NCBI GenBank assembly: GCA_964406505.1
Contig: CAYORX010000005.1
Coordinates: forward strand, 1-64,000
Direction of reading: 5' to 3'
DNA: 64,000 nt
From: DTU015 sp964406505
GTDB taxonomy: Bacteria; Bacillota; Sulfobacillia; Fermentithermobacillales; Fermentithermobacillaceae
Under the pieces are notes generated by a model. It did not search any database. It saw only the letters and a program-made list of their open reading frames with translations, and was not told the DNA's origin. Positions within the stretch are counted from its first letter, which is position 1; each line of letters opens with the position of its first letter. Below are positions 26,758 through 35,468 of the stretch, piece by piece. A program made the translations under genes and the position numbers.

Positions 26758-27752
26758 TTAATTGCTGTACCTTTGTCTTCCAAACAATAACTTCCAATCT
26801 CTAATCGGGACTGCAAAATACATCTTTGCGCTTCCTTCCTTGAAAGATGTCTAGGGTAATTCATAGGAATCTGTCCCGGCCTTTCATTATAGTAAGGTCT
26901 GTTACAATGACTGCATCCTGACGTTTGAAAGGCAAATCCCTTCAGAACACCATCTAGCAACTTTTTATCTAAAATATTGATTTTAATAATCTCGCCGTTA
27001 TCAAATTTGATCTGTTCTAAACTAAGCCCGTTAGAAAGGCAGTATATGGCCAATTGAATTCTTCTATAGGAAGGTAGAGGCGGAGCCGGCGCTTTTTGCA
27101 TAGGAGTTCCTTTAATAGGAGTAAAAGCGAACAACGCAATCGTTACATTTAAATTTATTGCGACTGAAGCAGTTCTTACGATCTCCTCTTCGGTTTCTCC
27201 CACACCAACCATCAAATGTGTAGAAATTTTACCTGGCCATTTTCTAGCAGATGCCGCAAGTACTTGCCATGCTTTTTCAAATTTGCGATCCTTGATTTGG
27301 GTATACAGTTTGCTTGAAGCAACATCTATTGGAAGCCCAACCCTAGATGCACCCGCTTTGAAAAATAACGAAACTCTTGAAACAGATGTCGGAGACACGC
27401 AAACACTGATAGGAAAAGTTTCATTCAAAGCACGTATTTTGTGCAGAATTGCAAGTGCTTCAGCAGTAGCACCAGGAGATTCGACTATTTGTAGGCATAC
27501 TCGTTTAATTAAACCAGCATCTAGAGTTTTAGAAAAAGATGTTTCAATATCTTTCCAAGATCTTTTCGGCCACGTCACTCTAGACAACATGTTAGGCGAT
27601 GCATTACTGCATTTAGCTTGAGCACAAAACTTGCACGAATAAACGCAATTCTCGCCAATAAGAAAATGTGCAGTTGTTGGATCTACCAAAGATCGAGACC
27701 GCTTAAGCCCTAATAAAGTTAAAGTACCATACGACACTCCGATTTCAGTCAA
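26754..27752 (-). CDS. lipS1: Radical SAM lipoyl synthase subunit LipS1
   Basis: This radical SAM protein (332 aa) has the cluster motif C36-x3-C40-x2-C43 in ENCVYSCKFCAQ. It resembles biotin synthase at the N-terminus but has a C-terminal GCSHCNRPYYNERPG segment that may bind an auxiliary Fe-S cluster. Paired with a second radical SAM protein and a lipoyl-transferase gene inside a glycine-cleavage cluster, it fits LipS1 of the two-protein lipoyl synthase described in Thermococcales and some bacteria. The start is TTG at 27752, overlapping lipS2 by eight bases. No LipA-type synthase is present in the window. A BioB role is less likely because no biotin genes are adjacent. Confidence 0.82.
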   Translation of the reverse strand: MTEIGVSYGTLTLLGLKRSRSLVDPTTAHFLIGENCVYSCKFCAQAKCSNASPNMLSRVTWPKRSWKDIETSFSKTLDAGLIKRVCLQIVESPGATAEALAILHKIRALNETFPISVCVSPTSVSRVSLFFKAGASRVGLPIDVASSKLYTQIKDRKFEKAWQVLAASARKWPGKISTHLMVGVGETEEEIVRTASVAINLNVTIALFAFTPIKGTPMQKAPAPPLPSYRRIQLAIYCLSNGLSLEQIKFDNGEIIKINILDKKLLDGVLKGFAFQTSGCSHCNRPYYNERPGQIPMNYPRHLSRKEAQRCILQSRLEIGSYCLEDKGTAIK

Positions 27753-28662
27753 AAGCGCAACACTCTTCTTTCTTATATATTTTCAAACCTTTTCGCCGGG
27801 CTTCGTTTATTGCTCGAAAATGTGGTAGCACAATTGCATCTATCCCTGCCTTTATCGCCAAAAGATCCAATTGTGCGCTATATTTACCTTTTGGCCGCAT
27901 ACAACCTAATGAAATCTTAATTTGCGGCTTCTGAATTCGGGTCCATGCCAATAGACGCAGCACTTCTTCGATTTTAGGAGGAAGCAAATGTTCCCATTTT
28001 GTACCAGGCGTGGGGATAAACACGATGAATATAATGTGTTCAATTCCTTCTCGGATTAAGAAGTCTACGGCCTGATATTCCCCCCGGATTTGGCCTTTAT
28101 AAAGGCCGACAAGTATGTGGGGCACTACCTTTGCTTTACCTTTTCTTAAATATCTTAAAGTATTAATGTAGTCTCGCCCAGTTCGATCGTTTCCAAATGC
28201 TTTTTGTATAGTCACATCATCAATGACAAAGTCAAAGGATATTACCGTAGCGAAGTCTGCAATTTCCTGTGCCTCCTGTTCATTTAGAATGCCTGGATGA
28301 ACATTTATCGCAATCGAACGCCCGCTTTTAATAATTTGCTCACGCACTTGACTTATTGAAGCGGTCAAAGGAACCCTGCCTGATAAATCGCAACCACCGC
28401 TTAATAAAATCCCTGTGAACCCTTTCTTTAAAATTGTACCCAAACGATCTAATACAACCATGTGTTCAAGATACTTACCGCCGCAATGAGCACACTGTAA
28501 AGCGCATCGATTCCCTGTAACGCTGACAGGTAAAGTTTTTGCAGGATAAACGGTTTCAAAAACAGGTAGCCTAAATGCTTGTCTCGCTTGCCACGCCTGC
28601 TGTAAAAATTGGTCCAGACTTTTCCCGGTCTTGTTAGTAAATTCTAAAAATGATCGTGACAT
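27745..28662 (-). CDS. lipS2: Radical SAM lipoyl synthase subunit LipS2
   Basis: This second radical SAM protein (305 aa) has C53-x3-C57-x2-C60 in NRCALQCAHCGG, a SAM-binding GG segment (LSGGCDLSGRVP) and a C-terminal KKEECCAFD tail with vicinal cysteines. It is followed with an eight-base overlap by lipS1 and then lipM. In known systems LipS1 and LipS2 act together, each inserting one of the two sulfurs of lipoate. That partnership is inferred here from family resemblance and synteny. The start is ATG at 28662 after GAGGAT. A 16-bp hairpin separates it from gcvPB. Confidence 0.82.
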   Translation of the reverse strand: MSRSFLEFTNKTGKSLDQFLQQAWQARQAFRLPVFETVYPAKTLPVSVTGNRCALQCAHCGGKYLEHMVVLDRLGTILKKGFTGILLSGGCDLSGRVPLTASISQVREQIIKSGRSIAINVHPGILNEQEAQEIADFATVISFDFVIDDVTIQKAFGNDRTGRDYINTLRYLRKGKAKVVPHILVGLYKGQIRGEYQAVDFLIREGIEHIIFIVFIPTPGTKWEHLLPPKIEEVLRLLAWTRIQKPQIKISLGCMRPKGKYSAQLDLLAIKAGIDAIVLPHFRAINEARRKGLKIYKKEECCAFD

Positions 28663-28682
28663 GTGATATCCTCTACTTTCAT

Positions 28683-28720
28683 CTAATAAGGGGGAAACTG
28701 GTAGGTTTCCCCCTTATTAG
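28683..28720 (-). terminator. Perfect 16-bp hairpin between gcvPB and lipS2
   Basis: Arms 28683-28698 and 28705-28720 are exact complements with a six-base loop; the core is GGGGGAAAC/GTTTCCCCC. On the minus strand the 3' side ends TTATTAGAT, a poor U-tract. It could be a partial terminator reducing read-through into lipS2, or an mRNA stabiliser for the gcv message. Confidence 0.6.
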
Positions 28721-28760
28721 CCGTTTAAATAGAAGTAAACGATCGATACGGCCCCGATCT

Positions 28761-30224
28761 TTACTCCGGCTTAGTCCACCTAACATTAAGATTACGGGCC
28801 GCCCCCGCTTCATCGAGTCTGCCGACTATTGTAGAATGGGGTGCGCTCTTCACACTTTCTGGGTTTTCGTATGCTTCCTTTGCAATCGCAATCAATGCAT
28901 CGGCAAAATAATCCAATGTTTCTTTTGACTCAGTTTCAGTAGGTTCAACCATCAAAGCTTCGTCAACGATAAGCGGAAAATAGTTCGTGGGAGGATGAAC
29001 CCCGTAATCGAGCAAACGCTTGGAAATATCCAATGTCCTTACGCCGGTGCTTTTCTTGATCCGCGAAGGGCTCACCACAAACTCGTGTTTGTAATGACGA
29101 TCATATGGCAAATCATAATATTCAACTATTCGTCGTAAAATATAGTTAGCATTGAGTACTGCATCACGAGACGCATTTCTTAAACCGTCGGGTCCAAGTG
29201 ATCGAATATAAGCGTATCCTTTCAGTAATACTTGGAAATTCCCGTAAAACGATTTCATTTGCCCGATAGTTTGCGGTTTATCATAATCCAGTTGATATTT
29301 TCCGTCTTTCAAAATTACGGTAGGCACAGGTAAGAACGGTTCCAAAAATTTCTTTACTGCCACAGGCCCCGCTCCCGGACCTCCGCCGCCGTGTGGGGTT
29401 GCGAAAGTCTTGTGTACGTTGAAATGCAAAACATCAAAGCCCATATCTCCTGGCCTAGTAATTCCCAAAATAGCGTTTGCGTTTGCACCATCATAATACA
29501 AAAGTCCGCCTTTATCATGAACGATTTCCGCTATTTTTTCCGCGTTTTCGTCAAATAGCCCCAAAGTATTGGGGTTGGTTAACATTAAACCTGCGACTGT
29601 TTCATCCATGGCTTCCTCTAGCGCCTCAATGTCGACGCCTCCACGACTATCAGAAGGCACTTCCACAACCGTGAAACCACCGAGTACAGCAGAGGCAGGA
29701 TTAGTGCCGTGTGCTGCATCAGGTATAAGGATTTTGGTCCTTTTCAGATCATTTCTAGATCTGTGATAAGCACGAATTATCAATATGCCCGTCAGCTCTC
29801 CATGAGCACCTGCAGCCGGTTGAAGAGAAACATGCTCCATCCCGGCAATCTCCCCTAAATAGTTCTGGAACTCGTACATCAATTGTAGGGCTCCTTGCGC
29901 CATTTCTTCAGACACATAAGGATGCAGGTTGGTAAACCCAGGAAGGCTTGCTGCATCTTCATTTACCTTAGGATTATATTTCATCGTACATGAACCAAGA
30001 GGGTAAAATCCAATGTCTACTCCGTGATTGAGTTGCGATAGCCGCGTGAAATGTCTTACTAGATCGATCTCGGAAACTTCGGGAAGATCAGCTGGTTCTG
30101 ACCTCAGCTCACCTTCGGGCAAAAGATCTTTGACATCATTTTTGGGCACATCAAGCTCAGGAAGTGAATATGCTCTTCGACCGGGTTTAGAAATTTCAAA
30201 AATCAAAGGTTCTAAGCTTCTCAT
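28761..30224 (-). CDS. gcvPB: Glycine dehydrogenase (decarboxylating) subunit 2
   Basis: This is the PLP-carrying half of the P protein, which decarboxylates glycine and passes aminomethyl to GcvH. The PLP lysine is in NVHKTFATPHGGGGPGAGP. The length of 487 aa is typical of the split bacterial P protein. The ATG overlaps the gcvPA stop as ATGA, consistent with 1:1 translation. A long hairpin follows its stop. Confidence 0.96.
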   Translation of the reverse strand: MRSLEPLIFEISKPGRRAYSLPELDVPKNDVKDLLPEGELRSEPADLPEVSEIDLVRHFTRLSQLNHGVDIGFYPLGSCTMKYNPKVNEDAASLPGFTNLHPYVSEEMAQGALQLMYEFQNYLGEIAGMEHVSLQPAAGAHGELTGILIIRAYHRSRNDLKRTKILIPDAAHGTNPASAVLGGFTVVEVPSDSRGGVDIEALEEAMDETVAGLMLTNPNTLGLFDENAEKIAEIVHDKGGLLYYDGANANAILGITRPGDMGFDVLHFNVHKTFATPHGGGGPGAGPVAVKKFLEPFLPVPTVILKDGKYQLDYDKPQTIGQMKSFYGNFQVLLKGYAYIRSLGPDGLRNASRDAVLNANYILRRIVEYYDLPYDRHYKHEFVVSPSRIKKSTGVRTLDISKRLLDYGVHPPTNYFPLIVDEALMVEPTETESKETLDYFADALIAIAKEAYENPESVKSAPHSTIVGRLDEAGAARNLNVRWTKPE

Positions 30225-31558
30225 ACCAATCCCTCCAATCCTGCTAAAAGATCATCCATTTCTTGCTTTGTACGCTTTTCTGTTACCGCGATTAACAAAT
30301 GATCTTCAAGTTCGGGATAGGAGCGTCCAAGAGGATAGCCAGCGAGAATTTTCTTGTTTGATAGTGCTTGGATCACTTTTTCTGCACCTATAGGACATTT
30401 GACTGCAAACTCATTGAAGAAAGGCGCTTCCCAAGCAACACTGAATCCATCAATCTCATTTATCTTGCCGGCCAGATAAGCGGCCTTTTGAAGGCAATGC
30501 TCACCCACTTCTTTAATACCTTCTTTGCCCACCCATGACATATATACGGTAGCCGCCAAAGCATTCAAGGCTTGGTTAGAGCAAATGTTCGATGTAGCCC
30601 TTTCACGCCTGATATGTTGTTCCCTTGTCTGTAGAGTCAACACAAACCCCCGTCTACCTTGACTATCTGACGTCATGCCTACTAAACGTCCAGGCATACG
30701 ACGAAGGTATCTTTGGTTGACCGCCATTATTCCCAAATACGGCCCACCGAATGACATTGGGTTTCCAAATACCTGACCTTCACCGACTACAATATCGGCT
30801 CCATATTCTGCAGGTGGCCGCAAGAGTCCTAAAGACATCGGGTTAACTGAAACTACGAACGTAGCCTTAGCATCTTTTACCTTTGATGATATCCGGTCAA
30901 CAGGCTCTAGAAGACCAAAAAAATTAGGTTGTTGGACAACTACACAAGCTACATCATCGCTTAATTTGTCTGCTAACGACTGAACATCAGTAACTCCATC
31001 TTTATAATCAATCTGTTCTACCTGAATATCATGAGCATTTGCATAGGTGTTTATCACTGCTCTGGTTTCAGGGTGGACAGTTGATGATACAAGGGCCCTT
31101 TTTCGCCTAGTGAGCCCCGACGATATGGTGACTGATTCAGCCGCCGCAGAAGCCCCATCATACATTGATGCATTCGCTGCAACCATACCCGTAAGTTCAC
31201 AGATCATTGTTTGATACTCGTAAATCGACTGCAATACTGCCTGGCTAATTTCAGCCTGATACGGAGTATAAGCAGTATAGAACTCTGACCTGCCCCACAT
31301 ATGCTTAACTACCGATGGTATGTAGTGATCGTAAGAACCCGCACCTATAAAATTTACGAAGTCTATAGCTGTGTTTTTAGATGCAAGTTGTTCCATATGT
31401 TTGGCAAGTTCATATTCACTCAACGCCGGTGGAATGTTCAAATCGTTCTTTAATTTTAGGTTAGACGGAATATCGCTAAACAGATCATCGATAGAGTCTA
31501 CACCTATTGTTTTCAACATCTCTTTTCGGTCTTGATCAGTGTTGGGTAAAAAATTCAT
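30221..31558 (-). CDS. gcvPA: Glycine dehydrogenase (decarboxylating) subunit 1
   Basis: This is the N-terminal-type half of the split P protein, structurally like a PLP enzyme but lacking the catalytic lysine. Family segments include FIGAGSYDHYIPSVV, TAYTPYQAEISQ and TSNICSNQALNALAA. The length of 445 aa is standard. It lies five bases after gcvH and is coupled to gcvPB. Split P proteins are usual in Firmicutes. Confidence 0.96.
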   Translation of the reverse strand: MNFLPNTDQDRKEMLKTIGVDSIDDLFSDIPSNLKLKNDLNIPPALSEYELAKHMEQLASKNTAIDFVNFIGAGSYDHYIPSVVKHMWGRSEFYTAYTPYQAEISQAVLQSIYEYQTMICELTGMVAANASMYDGASAAAESVTISSGLTRRKRALVSSTVHPETRAVINTYANAHDIQVEQIDYKDGVTDVQSLADKLSDDVACVVVQQPNFFGLLEPVDRISSKVKDAKATFVVSVNPMSLGLLRPPAEYGADIVVGEGQVFGNPMSFGGPYLGIMAVNQRYLRRMPGRLVGMTSDSQGRRGFVLTLQTREQHIRRERATSNICSNQALNALAATVYMSWVGKEGIKEVGEHCLQKAAYLAGKINEIDGFSVAWEAPFFNEFAVKCPIGAEKVIQALSNKKILAGYPLGRSYPELEDHLLIAVTEKRTKQEMDDLLAGLEGLV

Positions 31559-31563
31559 TGCTC

Positions 31564-31947
31564 TCAGCTCTCTTCTATCATTTTTTGATAGCTGTCGCTA
31601 TCCATCAGATCTTCAAGAGCAGATGGATCAGACACTTCAATAACGCACATCCAGCCCTCGTTGTATGGATCCTCGTTTACTAATTCGGGTGCGTCATTAA
31701 GGGCTTCATTAACTTCTACAATTTTTCCGGCTACTGGAGCATAAACATCTGATACTGCCTTAACCGACTCAACTGTAGCAAACATTACGCCAGCGTCTAC
31801 TTCCGTTCCCACTTCAGGAAGCTCCAGATATACTACGTCACCGAGCTGATCTTGAGCAAAAGAAGTAATGCCCACTTTTGCCTTTCCGTTTTCTACTTGA
31901 ACCCATTCATGATCTTCTGTGTACTTAAGATTTTTTGGATATTCCAT
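31564..31947 (-). CDS. gcvH: Glycine cleavage system H protein
   Basis: GcvH is the lipoyl carrier that shuttles the aminomethyl group between P, T and L proteins. The lipoylated residue is K63 in TVESVKAVSDVYAP. The 127-residue protein is complete (MEYPKNLKYTEDHEWV start). It lies two bases after gcvT. It is the expected substrate of LipM and LipS1/LipS2 in this window. Confidence 0.97.
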   Translation of the reverse strand: MEYPKNLKYTEDHEWVQVENGKAKVGITSFAQDQLGDVVYLELPEVGTEVDAGVMFATVESVKAVSDVYAPVAGKIVEVNEALNDAPELVNEDPYNEGWMCVIEVSDPSALEDLMDSDSYQKMIEES

Positions 31948-31949
31948 TT

Positions 31950-33068
31950 TTATTTAACCTCCCTGCGATAAAATGGCATTTTTACTGTACGAGCGGGCAC
32001 TTTTCTACCCCGTATATCGACGTTCAATTTAGTGCCCCGCTTACTATATTCCACGGGAACATACGCCATTGCAAGATATTTTTCCACATATGGCGCAAAA
32101 GTTCCTGTAGTAACATACCCTATTTCCTTTTCACCAACTTCATCAAAAACTTTATATCCGTGCCTAGGTACGCCCCTTCCGACCATTTCAATTCCTACTA
32201 ACCGCACTCCGACACCTTTTTTACGCTGCTCTATGAGCGCTTTTGAACCTATGAAGTGGGTTCCTTTATCAAATGCAACAACCCATCCAAGTCCTGCTTG
32301 CAGCGGTGTATGGTTTTCGTCAAGTTCATGCCCATAAAGTGATAATGAAGATTCAAACCTTAGTGTATCGCGGCAACCTAACCCAGCGAGTACTAATCCG
32401 TGCTCCTCACCGGCGTTAACGATAGTTTCATAAAGTTCTGGCGCTTTTTCGGCTTCACAATAGAGCTCAAATCCATCTTCACCTGTGTAGCCCGTTCTTG
32501 TAACCAAACAATCAATTCCTGCAACGTCAACATTTTCAACCCCATGATAGTATTTAATTTTGTCTATGGGGTATTCAGTGATCTGTTCTAATACTTTTAC
32601 TGAATTAGGTCCTTGTATCGCGAGCTGCCCTATGCCATCGGAGAGATCTTCGAAGACAGTTTCATCAAAATAGCGTGCGAGAGGTTTAAGCCATTCAACA
32701 TCTTTTTCAATATTCGCTCCATTCACGATAAGCCAATACTTGTCTTTTGCAAGACACATTACCAGAAGATCATCGACAATTCCGCCATCCGGATAACACA
32801 TGGGCGAGTAAATGAGTTTTCCAGGATACATCTGCGACACATCATTTACCAAGACCAATTGTAAAAATTCGACCGCTTCTTTCCCTTCAACCAATAGTTC
32901 CCCCATATTAGACACATCCCAAAGTGCCGCATGGGTTCTACAAGCGTTGTGTTCTTCTTTGATTCCAGTGAATTGAACCGGGAGCGCCCAGCCACCGAAA
33001 TCAACGATCCTTCCGTTGTTTTTCACATGGGTCTCATACAACGGAGTTTTTTTGAGTTCACCTGCCAC
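31950..33068 (-). CDS. gcvT: Glycine cleavage system T protein (aminomethyltransferase)
   Basis: GcvT transfers the methylene group from GcvH to tetrahydrofolate and releases ammonia. Typical segments are KTPLYETHVKNNGRIVDFGG, WDVSNMGELLVEG (here Asn replaces the usual His-x-Gly context slightly), and TRTGYTGEDGFELYC. The length of 372 aa is normal. The start is GTG at 33068 with AGGAGGTGG upstream. It is the first gene behind the glycine riboswitch and so heads the operon. Confidence 0.96.
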   Translation of the reverse strand: MAGELKKTPLYETHVKNNGRIVDFGGWALPVQFTGIKEEHNACRTHAALWDVSNMGELLVEGKEAVEFLQLVLVNDVSQMYPGKLIYSPMCYPDGGIVDDLLVMCLAKDKYWLIVNGANIEKDVEWLKPLARYFDETVFEDLSDGIGQLAIQGPNSVKVLEQITEYPIDKIKYYHGVENVDVAGIDCLVTRTGYTGEDGFELYCEAEKAPELYETIVNAGEEHGLVLAGLGCRDTLRFESSLSLYGHELDENHTPLQAGLGWVVAFDKGTHFIGSKALIEQRKKGVGVRLVGIEMVGRGVPRHGYKVFDEVGEKEIGYVTTGTFAPYVEKYLAMAYVPVEYSKRGTKLNVDIRGRKVPARTVKMPFYRREVK

Positions 33069-33153
33069 TTTTGGCCACCTCCTATTTTATTTTACGGATT
33101 ATAGTAACTCCTGTTTGATATATTTTGTGGGATTCGGAAGTAAATTAATTTAA

Positions 33154-33195
33154 AAAAGGACCGAACTTACGAACCCACGCAGCCTCTGTCCTTTT
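33154..33195 (-). terminator. Glycine-riboswitch expression-platform terminator
   Basis: On the minus strand AAAAGGAC (33188-33195) can pair with GTCCTTTT (33154-33161), followed by a U run (33152-33157). The 5' arm is part of the conserved core of the second aptamer, so glycine binding and termination are mutually exclusive, implying an ON switch for gcvT. Extra pairing is possible in the loop. Confidence 0.75.
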
Positions 33196-33357
33196 ACCTG
33201 AGAGTTTCCTCGTTTTGGCAACGAGTTTCACCTTTGGCGCCATCGTATGTATAACGGCTCTCCAGAGAAGCATCTAGTGACGGTTCTTTTGCCTGAGAGT
33301 TTCAGATATATGTCTTTGCTCCTTCGGCGCCTGCGATATACAGGGCTCTCCCGGCAC
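33182..33357 (-). promoter_or_regulatory. Tandem glycine riboswitch
   Basis: Two glycine aptamers lie upstream of gcvT. The first (about 33277-33357) carries GGGAGAGCCC, GCGCCGAAGGAGCAA and AAACTCTCAGGCAAAAG. The second (about 33182-33272) carries TGGAGAGCC, GGCGCCAAAGGTGAAAC and AAACTCTCAGGTAAAAGGAC. These are the family consensus blocks in the right order. The P1 stem of the second aptamer pairs CTCTG with CAGAG. It should turn on the gcvT operon when glycine is abundant. Confidence 0.95.
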
Positions 33358-33369
33358 TTTCATCTGCTC

Positions 33370-33776
33370 ATATATGTAATTGATACGCCTGCGATTAACA
33401 CAACCGAATTCGGCATTGTGCACATATAATAAGGCGCAATACATTAACTTCTACATGCCTAAAAAAATTCCTGCATACAAATCACCATTAACCCGATTTT
33501 ATCGAAGCCGTTCGCATGGTGAAAACGGTTCAATCTGTCATGAAAAGTCAATAGCTAAACGCATAACATGTATCGTAACTGCTTCGGTCCAAAATTTTGT
33601 TACTTTCACTAATGTAGAGTCTAACATTCAGAACAATTAATAGTACATATCTATGATCAATATTCGCCAAAGGACCCACGTACGGGCAGGAATTACACAA
33701 TTGATGGAGTATTCTATCTAATGGGAAGTTATCAGGTGTTCTAACCGATATTATACTGCAAATTAGAGGGTTATTT
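33370..33776. other. Divergent intergenic region between the gcv riboswitch and the kinase operon
   Basis: About 400 bases with no credible gene. Short open frames on both strands lack ribosome sites. The right end holds a candidate promoter for the kinase operon. The gcv promoter should lie near 33365-33420 on the minus strand, but I find no clear boxes. Confidence 0.5.
33729..33757 (+). promoter_or_regulatory. Candidate sigma-A promoter for the histidine kinase-muropeptide operon
   Basis: TTATCA (33729-33734) and TATACT (33752-33757) are separated by 17 bases, 20 bases before the kinase ATG, leaving a very short leader containing the AGAGGG ribosome site. Confidence 0.5.
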
Positions 33777-35444
33777 ATGAGTTTAAAAGAACATACCGCG
33801 CTGAATCCTTTTAAAAACTTGTCTAAAGATTCACACATCTGCTATTTTTATGAAGATTATGAAGAATTGCTAGAAGCACTTCTACTTTATTTTCAAGCGG
33901 GACTTTCAAAAAACAAAAAATGTATATTGATACATTCCAAATCGTTTTGCCTCGAAACTGCATCGAAGATGTTTGAGCATAATTTGTCAGATTTCAGTCG
34001 CTTATTAGATACAAGACAACTTGAGATAATCAATTATGATGATTTAAAATCCGACTTTACGCCAAAAAGTATCGCCGAACAGAAAGTTTTTACGCAATGG
34101 AATAACAAAATACCCCATTCTGATCTGAACACATTTAACGGATTAAGAATTGCCGCAAATTTACCATGGATAAACTTTGAATCAATGATAGATTGCGAGA
34201 ATTACTTTTACGATTACTTTAGATCTACTCATGCAACTGTTCTATGCTCTTACTCCCTACGAGATTTGACAATCTCCGATATTATGAATATCTCCCATGC
34301 TCAGCATTTTGCACTTGTAAAACAAAATTCCATTTGGAGTCTGCAACCTCCAACCCGCCACCGAGATCCTTTGTGGCAATCCCTTTGGAATGTCCTCGGC
34401 TGTAGCATCATGCTTGTAGATAATTCTGGTAACATAATTACCGCTAGCAACGCATGTCTTAAACTATTCAATTGCAACACAGTTCCCGAGTTAGGGGCGA
34501 CCCTCGAACAATTTGTAGATAAGTTTAAAATAAAATCTATTACCGGGCAACTTAAACCTGAAGCATTAAATATTATATATCCTGACAGTATTACGGATTA
34601 TTGGCTGGCAACCGCCCACAGCGACGAACTTAGACTTGTAGTAGATGCGAAACCCACCTACTCTAATATCGCAAAATTCCCACCAATACTTCTGTCTTTT
34701 CATGATATCGATAATTTGGGTGCATCAAAAGCCGTTGAAACAGACTTTTTACAAATTGTTGCCCATGAGATAAAAAATCCTGTTCAAACGCTCAAAGCGC
34801 TTTTTAATCTCATAGAAATGCACCCAAGCGAACAATCTTCATCTATTTTGAAGTACATACAATTAGCAAAATCATCTTTGGACAAAATTACAACCTTGGT
34901 TGAAGATTTGCAATCTATAGGTAGCAGGCCTAAGGACAACGATATAGATGTTAATATAATTCCTATTGATTTCAATTCACTTTTAATGCAATCGCTAGAA
35001 CCTTATCTTACTGCATCCCAACACGTTTTTATCTGCAAACACGACGAAAATGCTGTCTTACCAATGATGGCGGATCCAATACGAATACGTCAAATCATCG
35101 GAAATATTCTTGCCAACGCAGTAAAGTACACTCCGCAGGGAAAAAGAATATGGATTGATCTTACAGTTTCCAAGCGTTTAGCTACTTTAACGGTTGAAGA
35201 CGAAGGGATTGGCATTCCACCCAAAGAACTTGACCATGTTTTCAAGCAATTCTATAGGGGGCAAAATGTTAAACACATCTCGGAAGGTATGGGATTAGGG
35301 CTTTACGTTAGCAAATGTTTGGCAAAAATGCACGGGGGTAATTTATGGGCAGAACCAAGATACCAAGGAGGGATTTTCATCAAACTTTCTTTGCCCCTAA
35401 TAGATAATGCGGATGAAATCATCAACGAACTTTATTTGCTTTGA
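33777..35444 (+). CDS. Orphan sensor histidine kinase with MEDS domain
   Basis: This soluble 555-residue kinase has an N-terminal domain of about 175 residues (SHICYFYEDYEELLEALL, later YDYFRSTHATVLCSYSLRDL) matching the MEDS (DcmR-type) sensory domain, then a PAS-like region (about 195-300). The HisKA helix carries phospho-acceptor H330 in VAHEIKNP. The ATPase domain has N-box QIIGNILANAVKYTP, DEGIGIP and GMGLGLYVSKC. No membrane segment is seen, so it senses a cytoplasmic signal. No response regulator is adjacent. It lies only 24 bases before namZ on the same strand, so it is probably co-transcribed with the muropeptide genes. The ligand is unknown. Confidence 0.88.
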   Translation: MSLKEHTALNPFKNLSKDSHICYFYEDYEELLEALLLYFQAGLSKNKKCILIHSKSFCLETASKMFEHNLSDFSRLLDTRQLEIINYDDLKSDFTPKSIAEQKVFTQWNNKIPHSDLNTFNGLRIAANLPWINFESMIDCENYFYDYFRSTHATVLCSYSLRDLTISDIMNISHAQHFALVKQNSIWSLQPPTRHRDPLWQSLWNVLGCSIMLVDNSGNIITASNACLKLFNCNTVPELGATLEQFVDKFKIKSITGQLKPEALNIIYPDSITDYWLATAHSDELRLVVDAKPTYSNIAKFPPILLSFHDIDNLGASKAVETDFLQIVAHEIKNPVQTLKALFNLIEMHPSEQSSSILKYIQLAKSSLDKITTLVEDLQSIGSRPKDNDIDVNIIPIDFNSLLMQSLEPYLTASQHVFICKHDENAVLPMMADPIRIRQIIGNILANAVKYTPQGKRIWIDLTVSKRLATLTVEDEGIGIPPKELDHVFKQFYRGQNVKHISEGMGLGLYVSKCLAKMHGGNLWAEPRYQGGIFIKLSLPLIDNADEIINELYLL

Positions 35445-35468
35445 ATACCTCTGAAAGGAGATTGTTGG

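Noticed and set aside
26754..27752. Biotin synthase BioB
   Set aside because: The radical SAM core is BioB-like, but the gene overlaps a second radical SAM gene and lipM in a glycine-cleavage cluster; no other biotin-synthesis gene is adjacent.
33548..33838. 96-codon minus-strand frame overlapping the start of the histidine kinase
   Set aside because: It has no ribosome site, overlaps the kinase promoter and N-terminus, and resembles no known protein.
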